A stretch of DNA of 11,991 nt from NCBI GenBank assembly GCA_902494685.1, contig CABUUE010000026.1:1-11991 (forward strand). The letters are read 5' to 3'. Position 1 is the stretch's first letter. Each line of letters opens with the position of its first letter. The notes beneath the pieces are model-generated. The model worked only from the letters and a program-made list of their open reading frames with translations. It was not told where the DNA came from and ran no database searches. Positions 1 through 5,836 of the stretch are shown piece by piece. A program made the position numbers and the translations under genes. Source of the DNA: an uncultured Collinsella sp. Lineage in GTDB: Bacteria > Actinomycetota > Coriobacteriia > Coriobacteriales > Coriobacteriaceae.

Positions 1-1206
1 GAGAAGCGCTCCAACGTCTATGTGACATGGCTTCCCGATTACATCCGTGCAGAGGGCTACGATAACCGCCAGCCCTGCGTTGACGTGATCAAGGCTCTGC
101 TCGAGTATGGCGACGTTACGGTCAACCTCAATTGCGGCACCCCCGGCTCCTATGAGGAGGCTTGCTCGCGCCTGAAGGAGGAGGGGGTTGATCTCGATCG
201 CATCGAGATCACGCAGTTCGAAGACTCCAACTTCTATGTCCGCGACAACGGTCCCAGCATCATGGTCGACGACAAGGGCCATTCTTATATGGTCAACCCC
301 GCTTGGACCTATTACGGCGTGTGGGACAAGAACTCCCCGGAGTGCCAGTCCGCACGTAAGGCAGCCGTTCACATGGCGGTTGCGCTCGGTTGCTTCGATA
401 TCGTCAATTCCGAAATGGTTTCGGAGGGCGGCGACCGCGAGTTTGACGGTCACGGCACTCTGATCGCCATCGAGGACACGGAATGCCGCAAGCGTAATCC
501 CGAGTTCACGAAAGAGGAAGTAGAGGCCGAGTATAAGCGCATCTACAACCTCAACAAGGTTATCTGGCTTCCGCAGCCTATGCTCGAGGACGACGACTAT
601 CGACTGGGCATCCTCGACGAGAAGGAAGACGGAACTCCCGTCTTTGGCATGAGCTTTGCAGCTCACATTGATGAGATGTGTCGCTTTATCGCTCCGAACA
701 AGATTCTTCTTGCCGAGGTGTCCGATGAAGAGGCAGCCTCGAGCAAGGCTGGAGCAGAGTCTCGTCGCCGCATTGAGGCAGCCTACGAGATCCTGAGCAA
801 CGAAACGGACTGGGAGGGCAAGCCCTTCGAGATCGTTCGTATGCCCACCGCCGAGCCTATTGAAGTCGTTATCGCCCCTGGCGATGAAGATTACGAGCTC
901 TATAAGGGCTTCATCGACGAAATGGGCGGCAAGTTTATGGATGGCACCCCCTGGCCCGAGGGCCCCGTCCACTTCTACGCCGCAGCGAGCTACTGCAACT
1001 TCCTGATTTGCAACGGCGTCGTTCTTGGCCAGCGTTATTACCACGAGGGCATGAGCGAGGTCGTGAAAGAGAAGGATGGGCAGGCCAAGGCAGTTCTTGA
1101 GAGCTGCTTCCCCGATCGCAAGGTCATCATGATTGATTCCCTCGCGCTTAACCTGTCCGGCGGCGGCGTGCACTGCTGGACTAAGGACGTGGCGGCCAGT
1201 CGTTAG
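1..1206 (+). CDS. Agmatine deiminase / PAD_porph family guanidino hydrolase, 5' partial
   Basis: Member of the guanidino-group-modifying (PAD_porph, agmatine deiminase-like) family, cytosolic enzymes that hydrolyse a guanidino group to a ureido group plus ammonia. The family's catalytic motifs appear in order: RDNGP (241-255), EGG (424-432), HID (664-672) and a C-terminal GGGVHC whose Cys (codon 1174-1176) would be the nucleophile. Frame 1 is open to the window edge. The first visible residues (EKRSNVYVTWLP) align with the family's N-terminal 'E..R.W..WP' strand, so the true start lies upstream; the in-frame GTG at 22 is probably not the start. Differences from agmatine deiminase: the usual nucleophile loop GGGNIHC is one residue shorter here, and extra residues (about 600-660) precede the HID motif. 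It is followed 123 bp downstream by a carbamoyltransferase, the classic partner of such deiminases. The substrate (agmatine or another guanidino compound) is not decided by sequence. Confidence 0.85.
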   Translation, partial: EKRSNVYVTWLPDYIRAEGYDNRQPCVDVIKALLEYGDVTVNLNCGTPGSYEEACSRLKEEGVDLDRIEITQFEDSNFYVRDNGPSIMVDDKGHSYMVNPAWTYYGVWDKNSPECQSARKAAVHMAVALGCFDIVNSEMVSEGGDREFDGHGTLIAIEDTECRKRNPEFTKEEVEAEYKRIYNLNKVIWLPQPMLEDDDYRLGILDEKEDGTPVFGMSFAAHIDEMCRFIAPNKILLAEVSDEEAASSKAGAESRRRIEAAYEILSNETDWEGKPFEIVRMPTAEPIEVVIAPGDEDYELYKGFIDEMGGKFMDGTPWPEGPVHFYAAASYCNFLICNGVVLGQRYYHEGMSEVVKEKDGQAKAVLESCFPDRKVIMIDSLALNLSGGGVHCWTKDVAASR

Positions 1207-1253
1207 TGAGCCTTAGAGCCTGCGCTCTTTGGCTTAGGCGCCACATGTACCGC

Positions 1254-1285
1254 TCCCCGAGGGATATCCGTGTTTTCCTCGGGGA
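1254..1285 (+). other. Intergenic hairpin between deiminase and carbamoyltransferase
   Basis: TCCCCGAGG (1254-1262) is the exact reverse complement of CCTCGGGGA (1277-1285). The stem extends inward by a G-T and an A-T pair, leaving a loop of about 10 nt. No T-run follows, so it is not a standard intrinsic terminator. It could be an mRNA processing or stabilising structure or an attenuator between the first two genes of the operon. Confidence 0.5.
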
Positions 1286-1310
1286 CACATTCAACAATAA
1301 TTTTGATAAT
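1282..1310 (+). promoter_or_regulatory. Possible promoter for the carbamoyltransferase
   Basis: GGGACA (1282-1287) and GATAAT (1305-1310) are separated by 17 bp in a locally AT-rich stretch. The inferred start site would lie near 1317, just before the AAAGGA ribosome site and the ATG at 1330. The -35 match is weak and overlaps the preceding hairpin, so read-through from upstream is at least as likely. Confidence 0.25.
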
Positions 1311-1329
1311 AATTCGAAAGGAAATAGGC

Positions 1330-2394
1330 ATGAACAACAGCCTCCGCGGTCGCGACTACATCAACATCCATGATCTCTCCTCCGAGGATTTCCGCTATCT
1401 CATCGATCTTGCCTGGAACCTTAAGGCTCAGAAGAAGTCTGGTGTCGACCAGCGCTACTTCCCCGGCAAAAACGTCCTCGCCAACTTTGAGTGGGGCTCG
1501 ACCCGTACTCGTTGCGCATTCGAGACCTCCTGCAATGATTTGGGCATGGGCTTTACTTATCTGACCAACTCCCACATGGGTGACTGCGAGACCGTCAAGG
1601 ATGCCATGCGCGTCTTTAACGGCATGTACGATCTCATCGTCTACCGCGCACAGAAGGACGAGCAGTTCCTCTATGACGTCGCCGACCTGGTTGACATCCC
1701 GGTCATCAATGCCCTTACTCTCGGCGATCACCCGACTCAGATGCTCGCTGACGCTCTTACGATGGAAGAGCAATGGGGCGGTTTGCGTACGAGCCGCGGC
1801 AAGAAGATGGCTTTCGTTGGCAACTGCGCCGGCGCCCCGGTGTGGTATGGCCGTCTGTGCGCTATGCTCGACATGGACTTCCTCGCCATCGGCCCCGACG
1901 ACCTCCGTCATCAGATGTGCAAGGAAATGATCGAAGAGGTGGAGGCCTGCTACGCCAAGTACGCTCCCAATAGGACCTTTACCATCACCTCTGACCTCGA
2001 TGCCCTGGATGGCGTTGACGTTATCGTTACCGAGGAGTGGCGCTACATCAACCCCGAGTGCGGCGAAGAGGTTCTGGATCCCGACGACTACAACTCCTGG
2101 CTGGGCGATGCCGAGTCTTTGTACCCTTATCGCGTCACCAGCGAGCTGTGCAAGCGCACCAACAATCCCGACATCTTCTGCATGCATGAGCTTCCCTCTG
2201 TCCATAACGCAGATCACCGTGTCGGCAAAATGCTCCTCGACCAGTGCAAGAACGACCTCCATCGCGAAATCATCACCGAGGGCTTTGAGATTGCCGACGA
2301 GTGCTTTGAGGCCAACGCTTCGGTCATCTTCCGTGAGGCAGAGAACCGTCAGCACACCATCAAGGCCGTTATGTGTGCCCTTCTGGGTCTCTAG
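1330..2394 (+). CDS. Ornithine/putrescine carbamoyltransferase-fold enzyme with altered acceptor motifs
   Basis: A 354-residue carbamoyltransferase of the ornithine transcarbamylase family. The carbamoyl-phosphate-binding elements are intact: STRTR (residues 57-61), YR (105-106) and HPTQ (134-137); the C-terminal REAENRQHTIKAVM helix is also typical. The acceptor side is not. The usual HCLP loop reads HELP (286-289), the VGDxRNN motif reads VGNCAGAP (163-170), and the DxxxSMG loop is replaced by EEWRYINPECGEE with extra residues (235-247). In ornithine carbamoyltransferases these positions bind ornithine, so ornithine is an unlikely acceptor. I chose the ATG at 1330, preceded by AAAGGAAA, because the fold begins there; an in-frame GTG at 1270 lies inside the hairpin. 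Beside a deiminase it most likely works in the catabolic direction, converting a ureido compound plus phosphate to carbamoyl phosphate plus an amine. That direction is inference. Confidence 0.85.
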   Translation: MNNSLRGRDYINIHDLSSEDFRYLIDLAWNLKAQKKSGVDQRYFPGKNVLANFEWGSTRTRCAFETSCNDLGMGFTYLTNSHMGDCETVKDAMRVFNGMYDLIVYRAQKDEQFLYDVADLVDIPVINALTLGDHPTQMLADALTMEEQWGGLRTSRGKKMAFVGNCAGAPVWYGRLCAMLDMDFLAIGPDDLRHQMCKEMIEEVEACYAKYAPNRTFTITSDLDALDGVDVIVTEEWRYINPECGEEVLDPDDYNSWLGDAESLYPYRVTSELCKRTNNPDIFCMHELPSVHNADHRVGKMLLDQCKNDLHREIITEGFEIADECFEANASVIFREAENRQHTIKAVMCALLGL

Positions 2395-2405
2395 GAGCTG
2401 TATCA

Positions 2406-3671
2406 ATGGAAAATGCAAAGTTAAAGAGCAGCAAGGTTTACGCATGGGTTCTCGTAATCGCGCTCGGCCTTATGTCTGCCGGCACGACCGGATCCTATAG
2501 CGTCATCGCGGGCTCCTTCGTCGCACCCGTGTGCGAGGAGTTCGGGTTTGACTATTCCATCTTCTCGTATTACTTCACCGCAACGCTCATTGGTCTTGCG
2601 GCAGCTCTTCCGTTTGTCGGAAAACTCATTCCCAAGGTCGTTGGCAAGGTTTGGCTCCCCGTTGTCGAGCTTATTTTGCTTGCTGCCGGCGCAGGCATGG
2701 CCTTCTACACCGAAGTCTGGATGTTCATCGCCGCTGGCGCCCTGATTGGCGTTTGCTTCGCCTTCACCACCGGCGTCGCCATGTCCGACGTTATTGACCA
2801 GTGGTTCAAAAAATCTGGTGGCCTGGCAATCGGTCTCGCTTGGGCAGTGAACTCGATTTACATGCTCATCATGAGCCCCGTCATCACCTCTGTCATCGAG
2901 GTCGCTGGCTGGAGGACTGGCTATCTGGTGCTCGCTGGCGTCTCCGCCGTGCTCATTCTCCCCGCTTCCGTCCTGATTATTCGCTATAAGCCTCAGGACA
3001 AGGGCATGCTGCCCTATGGCTACGTCGAGGGCGAGACGGTCACCGAGACCGAGGAGACGACCGAGGATAGCACGCGTGGCGTTAGCTATGCGCGCGCCAT
3101 TAAGTCGCCTGCCTTCTTCTTCTGCATCGGCTTCCTCTGTCTCGTTCAGCTCACTTGCTGCATGAATCAGCTCTTCCCGACGTATGCTTCCGAGGTTGGT
3201 TTTAGCCCCATGGTGGGCGGCTTCATGGTATCCGCTGCATCGCTCTTCGATCTGTTCCTCAATCCGATCGTCGGCACCACTTGCGATAAGTTTGGCAGCA
3301 CGAAGGCTATTCTGGGCTGGCTCGCTGTCTCCATCCTCTCCTTTGTCATGCTCATGATGAGCAGCGGCAACTCGACGCTCAGCATCCTCGCAGCAGGCGT
3401 GAACGACGTAATGTACGTCATCGCTGGCACTGCCCTGACCGTTTTGGTTATGGATGTCTTTGGCTCCCGCGATTTCGGTCGCATCTTCGCGCTGATCTGC
3501 TCCGTGGGCTATATCGTCGGTGCCTTTGGCATGCCCGTTATGATGAAGGTCTATGAGCTTGTCGGCTCCTTCCAGGGCGTCTTCATCTTCTGCATCGCGT
3601 GCAACGTTATTATCGGCCTGTTCTTGCTGCTGGCAAAAAAGACTGGTAAGAACCTCTCCTGGGACGAATAG
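2406..3671 (+). CDS. MFS transporter, 12 transmembrane segments
   Basis: A 421-residue major facilitator protein. Hydrophobic segments run from about residue 12 to 195 (six helices) and from about 226 to 411 (six helices). They are separated by an acidic cytoplasmic loop rich in E and T (about 205-222). Motif-A-like turns occur in both halves: GKLIPKVVGK (72-81) and GTTCDKFGSTK (290-300). The overall look is of the oxalate/formate-antiporter or monocarboxylate-like MFS branch rather than the APC-type agmatine/putrescine exchangers found in known agmatine deiminase clusters. The ATG at 2406 is 8 nt after AGGAG (2393-2397), and that ribosome site overlaps the carbamoyltransferase stop, so the two genes are translationally close and surely co-transcribed. 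It probably imports the substrate, or exchanges it for the product, of the two preceding enzymes; the specificity is unknown. Confidence 0.85.
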   Translation: MENAKLKSSKVYAWVLVIALGLMSAGTTGSYSVIAGSFVAPVCEEFGFDYSIFSYYFTATLIGLAAALPFVGKLIPKVVGKVWLPVVELILLAAGAGMAFYTEVWMFIAAGALIGVCFAFTTGVAMSDVIDQWFKKSGGLAIGLAWAVNSIYMLIMSPVITSVIEVAGWRTGYLVLAGVSAVLILPASVLIIRYKPQDKGMLPYGYVEGETVTETEETTEDSTRGVSYARAIKSPAFFFCIGFLCLVQLTCCMNQLFPTYASEVGFSPMVGGFMVSAASLFDLFLNPIVGTTCDKFGSTKAILGWLAVSILSFVMLMMSSGNSTLSILAAGVNDVMYVIAGTALTVLVMDVFGSRDFGRIFALICSVGYIVGAFGMPVMMKVYELVGSFQGVFIFCIACNVIIGLFLLLAKKTGKNLSWDE

Positions 3672-3720
3672 TTCGATTCGTCTTAGACATACGCTGTAGG
3701 GCTTAACCTGCAGCCGCTTT

Positions 3721-3750
3721 GGGGCATCGACTAACATCGGTGCCCTTTTT
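3721..3750 (+). terminator. Rho-independent terminator after the MFS gene
   Basis: GGGCATCGA (3722-3730) pairs with TCGGTGCCC (3737-3745) over 9 bp with one T-G wobble and a 6-nt loop, followed by TTTTT (3746-3750). It lies 50 bp after the MFS stop and closes the deiminase-carbamoyltransferase-transporter operon. Confidence 0.9.
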
Positions 3751-3755
3751 CATCG

Positions 3756-3788
3756 AATGTGACAAAGGAGCAGCCATTTTGTCACATT
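3756..3788. repeat. Small palindromic repeat, TGTGACAAAGG type, copy 1
   Basis: AATGTGACAAA (3756-3766) and TTTGTCACATT (3778-3788) form a perfect 11-bp inverted repeat around an 11-nt loop. A related but degenerate copy lies at 4071-4099 with the same TGTGACAAAGG left arm. The two bracket the larger palindrome at 3804-3986. No T-run follows on either strand. Confidence 0.75.
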
Positions 3789-3803
3789 GAGTGGCATGTA
3801 AAT

Positions 3804-3986
3804 CGAGGTCTAATACTTTTCCGAGAAGTGAACGGCCATACTTGGACCTCCGAAGCATCGACATTTTTAGACGTCAAACCCGCAGGATTTGGCTGGCAAA
3901 ACCGCAGGAAATTGCATCTCGAAAGTGCCGATGCTTCGGAGGCCCGTTTTCACTCGTTCACTTCTCGGGAAAAGTATTAGACCTCG
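3804..3986. repeat. 183-nt long imperfect palindrome (MITE-like or structured element)
   Basis: The outer arms 3804-3834 and 3955-3986 are inverted copies differing by one inserted base (about 31 bp). The inner arms 3844-3860 and 3929-3945 pair over 17 positions with one mismatch. The centre (3861-3928) is unpaired overall and contains CCGCAGGA twice (about 3889 and 3902). The gene-free stretch 3672-4119 consists of this element, the terminator at 3721, the two small hairpins and a candidate promoter at 4038; short open frames crossing it look non-coding. The shape fits a non-autonomous mobile element or a long hairpin RNA. No direct target duplication immediately outside the arms was evident. 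Confidence 0.8.
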
Positions 3987-4037
3987 TTGTATGGGGTGCG
4001 GCTGGAGGGTGGTCATCGTTCAGTAGCTACCTCTTCC

Positions 4038-4067
4038 TTGTGAATCGCCTGAAGCGCAAGGCATAAT
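4038..4067 (+). promoter_or_regulatory. Possible promoter for the dihydrouridine synthase
   Basis: TTGTGA (4038-4043) and CATAAT (4062-4067) are 18 bp apart. The implied start site near 4074 falls in the small hairpin at 4071-4099, which would place that hairpin at the very 5' end of the transcript. Boxes were matched by eye only. Confidence 0.4.
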
Positions 4068-4070
4068 GCA

Positions 4071-4099
4071 TGTGACAAAGGGACGGCCCCTTTGTTGTG
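4071..4099. repeat. Small palindromic repeat, TGTGACAAAGG type, copy 2
   Basis: ACAAAGGG (4075-4082) pairs with CCCTTTGT (4088-4095) around a 5-nt loop. The next four outward positions pair as G-T wobbles (4071-4074 with 4096-4099). It shares the left arm TGTGACAAAGG with the copy at 3756. It lies 20 bp upstream of the dihydrouridine synthase start. Confidence 0.65.
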
Positions 4100-4119
4100 T
4101 TGATATGAGAGAAGAGTAG

Positions 4120-5073
4120 ATGATCCTTTCGCTGGCCCCTATGGAGGGGATTACCGGGCATGTGTTCCGTCGCGTGCATGCGGAGTGCTTCGGTGCGCTC
4201 GATTGCTATTACACGCCGTTTTTGCCGCCGCCGCGGGTGGGAAACCGCTTTGGCGGCAAGGCGTTTAAGGAGATCGATCCTGCCAATAACCAGGGGCTCA
4301 ACGTAGTGCCTCAGCTGATGTCCAAGAACGCGGACGAGTTTGTGTGGGCGGCACAGGTGCTCGCCGACATGGGCTACCGCGAGGTCAATCTCAACTTGGG
4401 TTGCCCTTCGGGAACGGTTGTCGCCAAGGGCAAGGGCTCGGGTTTCTTGCGCAATCTCGACGAGCTCGAGGCGTTCTTAAGCGATGTGTGCGAGCGGTCG
4501 CCGTTGCCGGTATCGGTAAAGACCAGGCTGGGGTTGGAACGCGATGACGAGTATGAACGTGTGCTCGATCTGTATTGCCGCATGCCGTTGGCAGAGCTGA
4601 TTGTGCACCCGCGCGTACAGAAGGACCGTTATACGGGCTCGCCGCGCAAGGAGTTTTACGGCGAGACGCTGGAGCGTGCGCCGTTTCCGGTGGCCTATAA
4701 CGGCGACATTTTCGATCTTGAGGATATGGACGCGCTGGCGGAGGCCTATCCCGGGACGCGCCATGTGATGCTGGGGCGTGGCTTGCTTGCGAACCCCGCG
4801 CTCGCTCGCATGGTCAAGGGCGGTCCCGCTGCCACGGCAGCCGAACTGCAGCGTTTCCACGACACGCTGTTTGCGGCCTATGCAGAAGAGATTGGCGGCA
4901 ACGCGGTCTTTCGCATGAAGGAGTGGTGGTTCTACGCCAAGTGCGCCTTCGCCGACCCCGCTACCGTTCACAAGCTCGTGCGTAAGACCAAAAAGGTCGA
5001 CGAATACCGCGCCGCCGTCGAGCGGGTCTTTCGCGAGCAGCCACTCGCACCCATAGCTCGCTTCCGCGGCTAG
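4120..5073 (+). CDS. tRNA-dihydrouridine synthase family protein
   Basis: A 317-residue FMN-dependent tRNA-dihydrouridine synthase, which reduces specific uridines of tRNA to dihydrouridine with NAD(P)H. Family marks are the N-terminal LAPMEGITG (residues 5-13), NLGCPSG with the catalytic Cys at 95, KTRLG, the FMN-phosphate region HPRVQKDRYTGS, NGDI, and MLGRGLLANPAL. The length is normal for the family. The ATG at 4120 directly follows an in-frame TAG (4117-4119), so no longer start is possible; GAGAGAAGAG upstream is the probable ribosome site. The exact Dus subgroup and target positions cannot be assigned from motifs alone. It appears to be a single-gene unit, bounded by the palindromic region upstream and repeat 5079-5126 just past its stop. 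Confidence 0.93.
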   Translation: MILSLAPMEGITGHVFRRVHAECFGALDCYYTPFLPPPRVGNRFGGKAFKEIDPANNQGLNVVPQLMSKNADEFVWAAQVLADMGYREVNLNLGCPSGTVVAKGKGSGFLRNLDELEAFLSDVCERSPLPVSVKTRLGLERDDEYERVLDLYCRMPLAELIVHPRVQKDRYTGSPRKEFYGETLERAPFPVAYNGDIFDLEDMDALAEAYPGTRHVMLGRGLLANPALARMVKGGPAATAAELQRFHDTLFAAYAEEIGGNAVFRMKEWWFYAKCAFADPATVHKLVRKTKKVDEYRAAVERVFREQPLAPIARFRG

Positions 5074-5078
5074 TTAGA

Positions 5079-5126
5079 CATCGGGGATGTTCTTTAGCGA
5101 CTAGTCATTTAAGAACGTCCCCGATG
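5079..5126. repeat. REP-like palindrome after the dihydrouridine synthase
   Basis: CATCGGGGATGTTCTT (5079-5094) pairs with AAGAACGTCCCCGATG (5111-5126) over 16 bp with one T-G wobble and a 16-nt loop. A degenerate relative with the same inner GTTCTT/AAGAAC stem and the same 16-nt loop length sits at 5809-5836. Located 5 bp past the stop, it may protect or end the upstream message, but no T-run follows. Confidence 0.75.
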
Positions 5127-5207
5127 ACTACCCGCAAAAACTGTACACCAGCATCCAAAGATGTCGAAAAATGTCGACTTTGGATGCTGGTGTATATGTT
5201 TGGGTCG
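5125..5207. repeat. Hairpin repeat, copy 1
   Basis: This 83-nt unit matches 6206-6286 nearly throughout: TGACTACC at the left edge, a long hairpin, then TGTTTGGGTCG at the right. The hairpin (5142-5160 with 5178-5196) is 19 bp with one G-T wobble. Its 17-nt loop holds ATGTCGA twice, 10 bp apart (5161 and 5171). The copies differ by small insertions on the left flank and by stem changes that keep pairing. Confidence 0.9.
5136..5196 (-). terminator. Intrinsic terminator of the RHH gene, formed by hairpin repeat copy 1
   Basis: Read on the minus strand, the 19-bp stem of the repeat (5196 to 5142) is followed by GTTTTTG (T-run 5140-5136). It starts 26 bp after the stop of the RHH gene, the right place for its terminator. 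Confidence 0.7.
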
Positions 5208-5222
5208 GCGGGGGAGTTGAGT

Positions 5223-5489
5223 CTAGGCAATCATTGCATCGAGCGTGATGAGCTCCCTGAGTCGCTCCGTGCGTGTTTGCCCATGGCGCTTTGCTTTTGC
5301 GTCAAACGCATCAAGAACAGACTCACCCACACGTGCCGATAAAACAACGCTTGGCTCATCAGAGATCGGCGGCCTTCCCAGCTTAACGGTGCGGCATTTC
5401 GGCCATTCATCTTTTTCGTAAGCTTCCGCGGCTTTCTCTAACTCTCCAGGGGCAAATCCCATCATTTTTTCAAGCTGCTCAGCATTCAT
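5223..5489 (-). CDS. Ribbon-helix-helix (CopG/antitoxin-like) protein, orphan
   Basis: An 88-residue small protein. Residues about 45-83 look like a ribbon-helix-helix DNA-binding domain: SVVLSARV as the strand, then SVLDAFDAKAKRHG and QTRTERLRELITL as the two helices. It follows a LGRPPISDEP linker often seen in antitoxin-type RHH proteins. The N-terminal part (MNAEQLEKMM to about 30) is acidic and helical, the kind of region that contacts a toxin. The ATG at 5489 is preceded by a strong AGGAGG (5499-5494) 4 nt away; an upstream in-frame extension is unlikely because it would run through the candidate promoter. I see no toxin gene next to it on either side. It may be the remnant of a toxin-antitoxin pair or a stand-alone regulator. 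Its leader carries a 15-bp palindrome (5505-5519), a likely self-repression site. Confidence 0.75.
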   Translation of the reverse strand: MNAEQLEKMMGFAPGELEKAAEAYEKDEWPKCRTVKLGRPPISDEPSVVLSARVGESVLDAFDAKAKRHGQTRTERLRELITLDAMIA

Positions 5490-5504
5490 AGCGCCTCCTA
5501 TCGA

Positions 5505-5519
5505 TCGACATAATGTCGA
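5505..5519. promoter_or_regulatory. Candidate RHH autoregulatory operator
   Basis: TCGACAT (5505-5511), a single A, then ATGTCGA (5513-5519) is a perfect 7-1-7 palindrome. It lies between the candidate promoter and the ribosome site of the RHH gene. RHH antitoxins commonly bind such sites. The half-site ATGTCGA recurs twice in the loop of each hairpin repeat (5161, 5171, 6240, 6250). Confidence 0.55.
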
Positions 5520-5544
5520 GCGCTGGTTCTCGGATTCCCTTTTT

Positions 5545-5573
5545 TGTATACAGTTTTGTAGACAAAAATACAA
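5545..5573 (-). promoter_or_regulatory. Candidate promoter of the RHH gene
   Basis: On the minus strand, TTGTAT (5573-5568) and TATACA (5550-5545) are 17 bp apart. The stretch also holds TGTCTACA and the perfect palindrome TGTATACA, 12 bp apart, which could be a regulator site. The leader to the ATG at 5489 would be about 50 nt and includes the 5505-5519 palindrome. Confidence 0.45.
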
Positions 5574-5766
5574 GCAGTTTATCAGGCTAATTAGCTTGTT
5601 TTGATCCGCCTGCTCGATAGGAAATGAGCATTGACGGCTTCGATACTCCTTTGCTTTTCAGCTTGGAATTTGGATGCTCATTGAACTTCCGGAGGGGAGC
5701 CCTTTATTAAGCTATTGAGATTCTGGGCAGGAGCTCTCACTGGTCTTCGGTAATGGGGCCAGCTTA

Positions 5767-5791
5767 ATTCGCGACACAGTGTGTCGCGAAT
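5767..5791. repeat. Perfect 25-nt palindrome
   Basis: ATTCGCGACACA (5767-5778), a central G, and TGTGTCGCGAAT (5780-5791) are exact reverse complements (12-1-12). It could be a regulator-binding site, an attachment or resolution site, or a member of a dispersed palindromic repeat family. No adjacent gene makes one reading preferable. Confidence 0.75.
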
Positions 5792-5808
5792 GGGAGTAGT
5801 CGTTAGGT

Positions 5809-5836
5809 GTTCTTCAATGGCTACTCATATAAGAAC
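5809..5836. repeat. Degenerate REP-like palindrome related to 5079-5126
   Basis: GTTCTT (5809-5814) and AAGAAC (5831-5836) flank a 16-nt loop, as in 5089-5116. Ten of the 16 loop positions match and the right side continues with GTTC in place of GTCC. The outer stem has decayed to wobbles. It looks like an older copy of the same repeat. Confidence 0.45.

Noticed and set aside
22..24. GTG as the true start of the deiminase
   Set aside because: The frame is open upstream and the seven codons before it match the conserved N-terminal strand of the family, so the gene begins outside the window.
1291..2445. Long open frame (384 codons) on the minus strand opposite the carbamoyltransferase
   Set aside because: It is the codon-bias mirror of a clear enzyme gene; its protein has no recognisable motifs and no ribosome site.
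2421..3737. Long minus-strand open frame (438 codons) opposite the MFS gene
   Set aside because: The product is rich in D, E, H and A with no domain pattern, as expected for the antisense of a membrane protein gene; it also crosses the terminator.
3759..4066. Short plus-strand open frames across the 183-nt palindrome
   Set aside because: Their content is dictated by the inverted repeats; no ribosome site and no protein-like pattern.
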